A program made the translations under genes and the position numbers. A model generated the notes under the pieces. The model was not told where the DNA came from, did no database searches, and worked only from the letters and a program-made list of their open reading frames with translations. Below, piece by piece: positions 57,916 to 64,000 of a stretch of DNA of 64,000 bases; the stretch's first letter is position 1, and the number at the start of each line of letters is the position of its first letter. The DNA lies in NCBI RefSeq assembly GCF_021729865.1, contig NZ_CP063400.1, forward strand, positions 5,126,001 to 5,190,000, in the 5' to 3' direction. The DNA is from Hydrogenophaga sp. SL48. Its GTDB lineage: Bacteria > Pseudomonadota > Gammaproteobacteria > Burkholderiales > Burkholderiaceae_C.

Positions 57916-58553
57916 GTCGGGCCCCCAATGCCTGTCACCAGCATCCACGCTGCGGTGAGCACCAGCGCGCCGGCCATGATCCGATTGAACACCAGCAGGC
58001 GTGCGCCCGTGGCCACGCCGTCCACCACCGGCCCAGCCAGCCAGTGGCGCAGCAGGGAACCGACGGTGGCGTAAAGCAGGTTGCTGAACAACGCGAAGGC
58101 CAGCATCAGCGGCAGCACCTGGACGAAGCGCTCCAGCGCGTCCGGCCGCCCGGCGATCCAGCCCGCCACGATCGACAGCGCCAGCATCCAGGCCTTGATG
58201 TTGAGGAACTGCAGGCCCACGCCCTGCGCGAACGTGACTTGCAGCCGCTCGGCCTTGACCTGGCTGAGCGAGCGGCTGCCCCAGAGTTTCCACGCCATCC
58301 ACAGCAGGTAGGCGCAGCCACCGATCAGGATGGCCCATCGCAAGGCCGGCTGCGCCACGATCAGCGTGCCCAGCCCACCCGCACACAGCGCCAGCAACAG
58401 ACCCCAGCCCACCGGCACCGCGCAGACGAAGCGCAGCGAATGCCGCAGGCCGAAGTTGGCCGCGAGCGCGGTGGACAGCGTGGTGTTGGGCCCCGGGGTG
58501 AAGCTGGTGGCCGTGGCCAGCACCAGCAGGGCGCTGAACTCGCTGGCGGTCAT
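57912..58553 (-). CDS. LysE family amino-acid exporter
   Basis: A 213-residue exporter with six hydrophobic segments. It has FTPGPNTTLSTALAANFGLR near the N-terminus (the TPGPN motif of LysE/RhtB), GLQFLNIKAWMLALSIVAGW in the middle and a final transmembrane segment near MAGALVLTAAWMLV. ATG 58553 gives MTASEFSALLVLATATSF. It is the first gene of the minus-strand operon, 171 nt from the divergent MocR gene, with an inverted repeat between them. Substrate is inferred to be an amino acid related to the MocR effector. Confidence 0.9.
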   Translation of the reverse strand: MTASEFSALLVLATATSFTPGPNTTLSTALAANFGLRHSLRFVCAVPVGWGLLLALCAGGLGTLIVAQPALRWAILIGGCAYLLWMAWKLWGSRSLSQVKAERLQVTFAQGVGLQFLNIKAWMLALSIVAGWIAGRPDALERFVQVLPLMLAFALFSNLLYATVGSLLRHWLAGPVVDGVATGARLLVFNRIMAGALVLTAAWMLVTGIGGPT

Positions 58554-58654
58554 GCGCGGCCCTTTGCGCACGCGCACCGCGTGGCCATGGAGACGGGACG
58601 GTGGCGGGTGAAAAGGGCTTGCGACGGCATGTCAATCACTTTATCCTTGTCCGG

Positions 58655-58702
58655 CCATACACCAGCCATACAGTTCAGGTGTTCAGTTCAACAACTGTAT
58701 GG
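58655..58702. promoter_or_regulatory. Candidate MocR operator in the divergent intergenic region
   Basis: CCATACA occurs as a direct repeat (58655-58661 and 58666-58672). The second copy extends to CCATACAGTT, which pairs with AACTGTATGG (58693-58702) in a perfect 10-bp inverted repeat across a 17-nt centre. Direct-plus-inverted half sites between a MocR gene and its divergent target are a known arrangement in this regulator family. The site lies 23 nt before the MocR start and about 100 nt before the LysE-type gene. Confidence 0.65.
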
Positions 58703-58724
58703 TCTGCCCCGGCCACACACCGCC

Positions 58725-60179
58725 ATGTTCAACACCCCCGACACCCGCCCCGCCGACGCGCTCGCCAGCGCGCCCGCCCTCAGCCGCACGGCGGCACAGA
58801 CGCTGGCCGAGCAGCTGGCTGGGCGTTTTGCCGCCCGCATCCGCGACCGCCTGCTCGCGCCCGGCGCGCGCCTGCCCAGCGTGCGCCAGTGTGCGGCCCA
58901 GCAGGGACTGAGCCCGTCCACCGTGGTGGCGGCCTACGACCTGCTGCTGGCGCAGGGCCTGGTGCAGGCGCAGCGTTATCGCGGCTTTTTCGTGCGCGAG
59001 CGGGCGCCGCGCGGCGGCCCGGCGGCGCCCGCGCCCAGCGACGCGCCGGCCCGCATGGCCGCGCCGGTGAACGCGGCGGCGCTGATCCGCGGCATGTTCC
59101 ACCCGCCGGGCTCGCAACCACAGCCCGGCATGGGCGCCTTCCCGCCCGACTGGATGGCCTCCACCTTCATGCAGGCCGCGGTGCGCCGCGTCACCACGCC
59201 GCAGGCGCTGGCCGACAACTCGCTGCGCTACGGCGAACCGCTGGGTGATGGCGCGTTGCGCCGTGTGCTGGCCACGCGGCTGCAGAGCCTGGGCCTGCAC
59301 GCCGGGCCGGGCCAGATCATCACCACCGTGGGGGCCACGCACGCGCTCGACATCGTGAGCCGCACCCTGCTGAAACCAGGCGACTGCGTGATGGTGGAAG
59401 AGCCGGGCTGGGCCGTCGAGTTCGCCCGGCTCGATGCCATGGGCATGCGCATCCTGCCGGTGCCGCGCGGCCCGGCCGGGCCCGATCTGGCGGTGATGGC
59501 GCGCTACTGCGAGGAACACGCGCCCAAGCTGTTTGTGAGCGTGAGCGTGTTGCACAACCCGACCGGCCACAGCCTCTCGCCGGCCAGCGCGCACCGTGTG
59601 CTGCAGCTCGCGCAGCAGCACGGTTTCTACGTGGTGGAGGACGACACCTACGGCCACATCGCACCCGAGCACGCCACCCGCATGAGCGTGCTCGATGGCC
59701 TGCAGCGCACCATCTACGTGAGCGGTTTCGCCAAGATCCTGGCGCCGAACTGGCGCGTGGGCTACCTGGTCGCGCCGCCCGACTGGGTGGAACGCCTGCT
59801 CGACACCAAGCTGCTCACCACGCTGACCACGCCCAGCCTGCTGGAGCGTGCGCTGGCGCACTGCATCGAGCAGGGCCAGCTGCTGCGCCATGCCGAGCGC
59901 ATCCGCGCGCGGCTCGACGAAGCGCGCAGCCGCAGCGTGAAGCTGGCGCAGGCGGCGGGCTGCCGTTTCGTGTCGGAGCCGGCGGGTCTGTTTGGCTGGG
60001 TGGACACGGGCGTGGACACCGAAGCGCTGGCGCAGCGCATGCTGGACGAGGGATACCTGATCGCGCCCGGCGCGCTGTTCCACGCCGCGCGCGCGCCGAG
60101 CACCCTGATGCGCATCAACTTCGCGACCACGCAGGACGCCGCGTTCTGGAAGGTGTTCAGGCGGCTGGCGGTTCGCTGA
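58725..60179 (+). CDS. MocR-type transcriptional regulator (GntR HTH plus aminotransferase domain)
   Basis: The 484-residue protein has an N-terminal GntR winged helix (about 25-95: IRDRLLAPGARLPSVRQCAA, GLSPSTVVAAYDLLLAQGLV) joined by a Pro/Ala linker to a class I aminotransferase-like domain. The latter has TTVGATHALDIVSRTL, SVLHNPTGHSLS, EDDTYGHI and the PLP lysine in YVSGFAKILAPNWRVGYL (K337). MocR proteins use PLP or its amino-acid adducts as effector. It is divergent from the nine-gene operon that includes a real aminotransferase, and overlaps the convergent kinase gene by 23 nt at its 3' end. Confidence 0.92.
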   Translation: MFNTPDTRPADALASAPALSRTAAQTLAEQLAGRFAARIRDRLLAPGARLPSVRQCAAQQGLSPSTVVAAYDLLLAQGLVQAQRYRGFFVRERAPRGGPAAPAPSDAPARMAAPVNAAALIRGMFHPPGSQPQPGMGAFPPDWMASTFMQAAVRRVTTPQALADNSLRYGEPLGDGALRRVLATRLQSLGLHAGPGQIITTVGATHALDIVSRTLLKPGDCVMVEEPGWAVEFARLDAMGMRILPVPRGPAGPDLAVMARYCEEHAPKLFVSVSVLHNPTGHSLSPASAHRVLQLAQQHGFYVVEDDTYGHIAPEHATRMSVLDGLQRTIYVSGFAKILAPNWRVGYLVAPPDWVERLLDTKLLTTLTTPSLLERALAHCIEQGQLLRHAERIRARLDEARSRSVKLAQAAGCRFVSEPAGLFGWVDTGVDTEALAQRMLDEGYLIAPGALFHAARAPSTLMRINFATTQDAAFWKVFRRLAVR

Positions 60180-62328
60180 GCAAGGCGGCGAGCGCGGTGT
60201 CGATCTGCTGCGCTTCGGTCTGCATCAGCGGCAGCGCGCGCTCGAACAGCTTCCAGTCGCGCGAACGCGCGGCCAGTTCCAGTCCTTTGGAGAGCAGGGC
60301 GCCGCGTTCGGCCGTCATGCTGCCGAGCGAGCCCTTGAGTCCATGCGCGTGGGCGATGGCCAGGTGGGGGTCTTGTGACAACAAGGCGGCTTGCAACTGC
60401 TCCAGGCGCTCGGCCAGATCGCTGCGCATCGCGTGCGCCAGCTGGCGCAGCGTGGCCTCGTCGCCGTCGAGCCGGCGGCGCAGTTTGTTCACGTCGATGG
60501 CGCCGGCGGTCGCCGGGGAGCGCTGGCTGGCCTGTGGCGCGGATTCGACCGGGAGGCCGTGTGCGGGAGGGAGCGAGATGCGCCGCAGCGCGTCGTCCAT
60601 CGCATGCATCAGAGCCCTTGGACCCACCGGCTTGGGCGTGTAGCCGTCCATGCCGGCGGCCAGGCAGGCCTCGCGGTCGCCGATCATGGCGTTGGCCGTC
60701 ACCGCCACGATCGGTGTGTGTGGCAGCCCCTTCAGGGTTTCCAGTTCGCGGATGCGCCGCGTTGCTTCGAGCCCGTTGCTGCCGGGCATCTGCACATCCA
60801 TCAGCACGAGATCCACCCCGCCTTGCGACCACTGCTGCACCGCGCGATCGCCGTCGCGAGCGTTGCGCACGGTGCAGCCCAGGCGCTGCAGCAACTGGTT
60901 CATCAGCAGCTCATTGACCGGGTGATCTTCTGCGACCAGCACGCACAGCCCGGCAAAACGCTGGCCGGCTTGCGCCACCCCGTTCAGCTCCACCGGCCCG
61001 CTCAGCGGACCCTTGTCAGGCACGGCGGGCTCGCCGAGCGGCAGGGTCACCGTGAAGGTGCTGCCCTGGCCGAGCTCGCTTTGCAACTCGATGCCTCCGC
61101 CCATGAGCTGGACCAGGCGCGAGCAGATCGCCAGGCCCAGCCCGCTGCCGCCGAAGCGGCGCGCGGTGGAGGCGTCGGCCTGGGTGAAGGCGTCAAAAAT
61201 CGTGGTCTGCTGCTTGGGTGAAATGCCCACACCGCTGTCCTGCACCTGCAGGCGCAGCAGGCGCTGGCCTGTGCCGGCGGCCGACAGTGCCTGGGCCGAG
61301 ACCCGGATGCGCCCGCCGCGCGGGGTGAACTTCAGCGCGTTCGACAGCAGGTTGCCCAGCACCTGGCGCAACCGCCCCGGGTCGCCAAGCATCTGCGTCG
61401 GAAGGTCAGGCGCGGTTTGCAAGGTCCAGTCCAGTGGCTTGGCACGCGCCTGTTCGGCATAAAGGGCACTCACTTCGTCCAGTGTGTCGCGCAGGTTGAA
61501 GGGAACGTGTTCGATGCTGAGCTTGCCCGCTTCGATGCGAGAGAGGTCCAGCACGTCGTTGAGCAGGGCCAGCAGCGCGTGGGCCGAGCTGTCCATCAGG
61601 TCGAGCCAGCTCTTTTGTTCCGGGTTCAGTGGCGAATCCATCAACAGCCGTGTCAGGCCCATCAGTGCGTTGAGTGGTGTGCGCACCTCGTGGCTGATGT
61701 TGGCCAGGAACTCGCTCTTGGCGCGGCTGGCCTGCTCGGCCAATTCGCGTGCGCGCTCGCCCTGGGCTTCGACGCGCTTGCGTTCACTGATGTCGGCATG
61801 CGTGCCCATCAGGCGGATGGGACGGCCCTTGGCGTCGTGTTCAGCCACCATGGCGTGGCTTTCGATCCAGAGCCAGCCATCGACCGTGCGCACGCGGTAT
61901 TGCGACACCGCGTGCTGCTGCTGTCCTTTCAGCAGGGAGCGGGTCACGGCGTCCACACGGGCGAGATCGTCGGGGTGCACACGGTCAAGCAGGCCGCGGG
62001 TGTCCCAATGGCCTTCCATGGCGATGTCGCCCAGCATCTCGCCCCAGCGCGCGGTCAGAAAAACCTGTTGCGAGGGCAGTTGCCAGTCCCACAGTGCCAG
62101 CCGGGCGGCGTCCACCGCGAGCTGCAGGCGGTCGCGCGTCTCGTCCAGGGCCTCTTCGGCCAGCAGACGGCTGTTGGATTCGCGGTGCACCGAGCTGCGC
62201 AGGCGGTCCAGCTCATGGTTCTGCCGGTCGAGCTCGGCCATCAGCACCCGCGTGCGCTCGCGCTCTTCTTTCAGATCCTGCAAGGTGCGTTGCAGGTCGA
62301 GGGCGATGCGTTGGGCGCTGTTGGGCAT
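60157..62328 (-). CDS. Soluble hybrid histidine kinase (PAS-HK-REC-HPt)
   Basis: A 723-residue cytoplasmic kinase without membrane segments. A coiled-coil start (residues 10-75, LKEERERTRVLMAELDRQNH) leads to a PAS/PAC domain (about 75-185, WDWQLPSQQVF to THADISERKRVEA). Next comes the HisKA with LANISHEVRTPLNALMG and H213, and the HATPase with NLLSNALKF, DSGVGI and GSGLGLAIC. Then there is a receiver (AEDHPVNE, D511 in LVLMDVQMPG, K566) and an HPt domain with AHGLKGSLGSM (H662). All phosphorelay residues are intact, so it is a full four-step relay in one protein. Partner regulator not in the window. Confidence 0.93.
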   Translation of the reverse strand: MPNSAQRIALDLQRTLQDLKEERERTRVLMAELDRQNHELDRLRSSVHRESNSRLLAEEALDETRDRLQLAVDAARLALWDWQLPSQQVFLTARWGEMLGDIAMEGHWDTRGLLDRVHPDDLARVDAVTRSLLKGQQQHAVSQYRVRTVDGWLWIESHAMVAEHDAKGRPIRLMGTHADISERKRVEAQGERARELAEQASRAKSEFLANISHEVRTPLNALMGLTRLLMDSPLNPEQKSWLDLMDSSAHALLALLNDVLDLSRIEAGKLSIEHVPFNLRDTLDEVSALYAEQARAKPLDWTLQTAPDLPTQMLGDPGRLRQVLGNLLSNALKFTPRGGRIRVSAQALSAAGTGQRLLRLQVQDSGVGISPKQQTTIFDAFTQADASTARRFGGSGLGLAICSRLVQLMGGGIELQSELGQGSTFTVTLPLGEPAVPDKGPLSGPVELNGVAQAGQRFAGLCVLVAEDHPVNELLMNQLLQRLGCTVRNARDGDRAVQQWSQGGVDLVLMDVQMPGSNGLEATRRIRELETLKGLPHTPIVAVTANAMIGDREACLAAGMDGYTPKPVGPRALMHAMDDALRRISLPPAHGLPVESAPQASQRSPATAGAIDVNKLRRRLDGDEATLRQLAHAMRSDLAERLEQLQAALLSQDPHLAIAHAHGLKGSLGSMTAERGALLSKGLELAARSRDWKLFERALPLMQTEAQQIDTALAALLSEPPAA

Positions 62329-62364
62329 GGGTGTGTGGGTGGCTGTGCACCCCGGGGGAAAGGG

Positions 62365-64000
62365 TCAGCTGCCGCCGAGCGCTTCCCAGCGCTCCATGGA
62401 CTGCAGCCATTCAGCTTCTATTTCGGCATGCCGGGCGCCCAATTGAGCCGCGCGTGCCGCGTCGCTGACAAACAGCGCACCGCCGTTCAGGGCGGCGTCG
62501 ATCTCTGCCTGCTCCGCTTCCAGCTTTTTCAGGAGCGCGGGCAGGGCGTCGAATTCACGCTGCTCCCTGTAGCTGAGCTTGCGTTTGGCGGTGGGCGCGG
62601 TGGCAGCGGGTGCTGCTGGGGCGGGTGTGGGCGCTGCGGCCGGCGCTGTTGCGGGCGTCCGTTCGCGTTGCAGCTCCGCCGCCCGGGCCGATTGGGTGAG
62701 CCAGTCCTGCACATCGCCCACGTACTCACGCCAGCGGCCGTCGCCTTCGGCCACCAGCGTGCTGGTGACCACGTTGTCCAGGAAGCGGCGGTCGTGGCTG
62801 ACCAGGAACACCGTACCTTCGTACTGCTGCAACAGGTCTTCCAGCAGCTCCAGCGTGTCGATGTCCAGGTCGTTGGTGGGTTCGTCCAGCACCAGCACGT
62901 TGGCCGGGCGCGCAAACAGGCGCGCCAGCAGCAGGCGGTTGCGCTCGCCACCCGAGAGCGTGCGTACCGGCGCGTTGGCCCGCGCCGGCGAGAAAAGGAA
63001 GTCGCTCAGGTAGCTCTTGACGTGGGTGCGCTTGTTGCCGATCTCGATCCACTCGCTGCCCGGGCTGATGAAATCTTCCAGCGTGGCGTCGAGGTCGATC
63101 TGGTCGCGCATCTGGTCAAAGTACGCCACGCTTTGTTTGCTGCCCTGGCGCACCGTGCCGCTGTCGGGTGCGAGTTCGCCCAGGATGATTTTCAGCAGTG
63201 TCGTCTTGCCCGCGCCGTTGGGGCCGATCAGACCGATCTTGTCGCCACGCAGGATGGTGGCGGTGAAGTCGCGGATCACCGTGCGCTGGCCGCCGCTGGC
63301 CGTGGGGAAGGATTTGCCGATCTTCTCCAGTTCGGCCACGATCTTGCCGCTGGTGGTGCCACTGGCGACCTCCAGCTTCACGCTGCCGACCGCGTCGCGA
63401 CGCTGCGCGCGCTGTTCACGCAATCGCTCCAGTCGGGTGATGCGCCCTTGAGCGCGGGTGCGGCGGGCTTCCACGCCCTTACGGATCCACACCTCTTCCT
63501 GGGCCAGCAGCTTGTCGGCACGGGCATTGATCACGGCCTCCTGCGCCGCCTGTTCTTCTTTCAGAAGCTGGTACTGGGCAAAATTGCCGGGGTAGCTCAG
63601 CAGGCGCCCGCGGTCCAGTTCAACCATGCGCGTGGCCACGCGGTCCAGGAAGGCCCGGTCGTGACTGATGGTCACCACGCTGCCCTTGTATTCCAGCAGC
63701 AGATCTTCCAGCCAGGTGATGCTGTCCAGGTCCAAGTGGTTGGTCGGCTCGTCCAGCAGCAGCACGTCGGGGCGGCTCACCAGCGCCTGCGCCAAGGCCA
63801 CGCGCTTCTTGTTGCCTCCCGAGAGCTGACCCACGGTGACGTCCCCTTCCAGGTGCAGCCGATGCAAGGTCTCTTCGACGCGCTGCTCCCAATTCCACGC
63901 GTCCAGGGCTTCGATTCGGTTCTGCAGCGCATCCAGATCCAGGCCGTCAGCGCCACTCAAATAGAGGTCGCGCGCCGCGCGAGCGTCGGCCAGCCCCACG
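62365..64000 (-). CDS. uup: ABC-F ATPase Uup (5' end outside window)
   Basis: Soluble ATPase with two ABC domains acting on the ribosome or on DNA branch structures. The N-terminal part, including the first Walker A, lies beyond the window. Visible are the first signature VGQLSGGNKKRVALAQAL and Walker B DVLLLDEPTNHLDLDS, the linker helices (RRTRAQGRITRLERLREQRA), the second Walker A LIGPNGAGKTTLLKIIL, second signature RTLSGGERNRLLLARL and Walker B VLVLDEPTNDLDIDTLELLE. An Ala/Pro-rich linker then leads to a C-terminal coiled coil (KLSYREQREFDALPALLKKL), which is the Uup type of tail. Separated from the kinase gene by 36 nt on the same strand. Confidence 0.93.
   Translation of the reverse strand, partial: VGLADARAARDLYLSGADGLDLDALQNRIEALDAWNWEQRVEETLHRLHLEGDVTVGQLSGGNKKRVALAQALVSRPDVLLLDEPTNHLDLDSITWLEDLLLEYKGSVVTISHDRAFLDRVATRMVELDRGRLLSYPGNFAQYQLLKEEQAAQEAVINARADKLLAQEEVWIRKGVEARRTRAQGRITRLERLREQRAQRRDAVGSVKLEVASGTTSGKIVAELEKIGKSFPTASGGQRTVIRDFTATILRGDKIGLIGPNGAGKTTLLKIILGELAPDSGTVRQGSKQSVAYFDQMRDQIDLDATLEDFISPGSEWIEIGNKRTHVKSYLSDFLFSPARANAPVRTLSGGERNRLLLARLFARPANVLVLDEPTNDLDIDTLELLEDLLQQYEGTVFLVSHDRRFLDNVVTSTLVAEGDGRWREYVGDVQDWLTQSARAAELQRERTPATAPAAAPTPAPAAPAATAPTAKRKLSYREQREFDALPALLKKLEAEQAEIDAALNGGALFVSDAARAAQLGARHAEIEAEWLQSMERWEALGGS

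Overview
The window is GC-rich chromosomal DNA from a betaproteobacterium, most likely a member of the Comamonadaceae (Hydrogenophaga/Acidovorax type). Three things point there: the gene order trpD-trpC-ung, then tRNA-Tyr/Gly/Thr-tuf-tRNA-Trp-secE-nusG-rplKAJL-rpoBC; the rsmB-DUF4390-ntrY-ntrX cluster; and short palindromic repeats at gene 3' ends. Exact species cannot be fixed by reading alone. There is no rRNA, CRISPR array or prophage.

Layout. 1-3162: end of a LysE-type exporter, then trpD, a 46-residue membrane ORF, trpC and ung, all +. 3134-6060: four tRNAs around tuf, then secE-nusG. 6177-17274: the rplKAJL and rpoBC blocks, with leader or attenuator hairpins and a strong terminator after rpoC. 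17379-24226: lemA, an M48 protease, rsmB, a DUF4390 protein, and an NtrY-like kinase with a short NtrX-like regulator. 24259-24392: tRNA-Phe with promoter and terminator. 24410-30289: a cysteine-cluster protein, a small Cys-rich protein, a secreted protein, the Rep helicase, a membrane-anchored spermidine-synthase-like protein and an AEC transporter. 30595-32904: a micro-ORF and katG. 33116-35809: an RHH/PIN toxin-antitoxin-like pair, a phosphatase, a decayed gene, and a GAF protein with a pseudo-receiver. 35821-39629: an IS5-type miniature element, priA, an AT-rich intergenic region with DnaA-box-like sequences, and hemE. 39927-49005: mostly small metabolic or hypothetical genes, with a redoxin/DsbD pair, a CFA-synthase-like methyltransferase, AlaX and a creatininase-family protein. 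49188-51527: a hybrid histidine kinase. 51708-58553: a tightly packed nine-gene minus-strand operon, divergent from a MocR regulator (58725-60179). 60157-64000: a second hybrid kinase ending in an HPt domain, and the end of an Uup-like ABC-F ATPase.

How it works together. The first 17 kb is translation and transcription core. The least described part is the MocR-linked operon: two exporters, two cupins, a PLP aminotransferase, a GST, a PhzF-type isomerase, a VOC protein and a threonine-dehydratase-like enzyme. Most junctions are 4-nt overlaps or short gaps, and an inverted repeat lies between operon and regulator. It looks like a regulated amino-acid catabolism/export unit whose substrate is unknown.

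A second theme is small repeats that shape genes. Eight palindromic elements sit at gene 3' ends, always in the same orientation relative to the gene. One miniature transposon landed on the priA stop codon, and two other short repeats lie in frame inside priA and the phzF-like gene.
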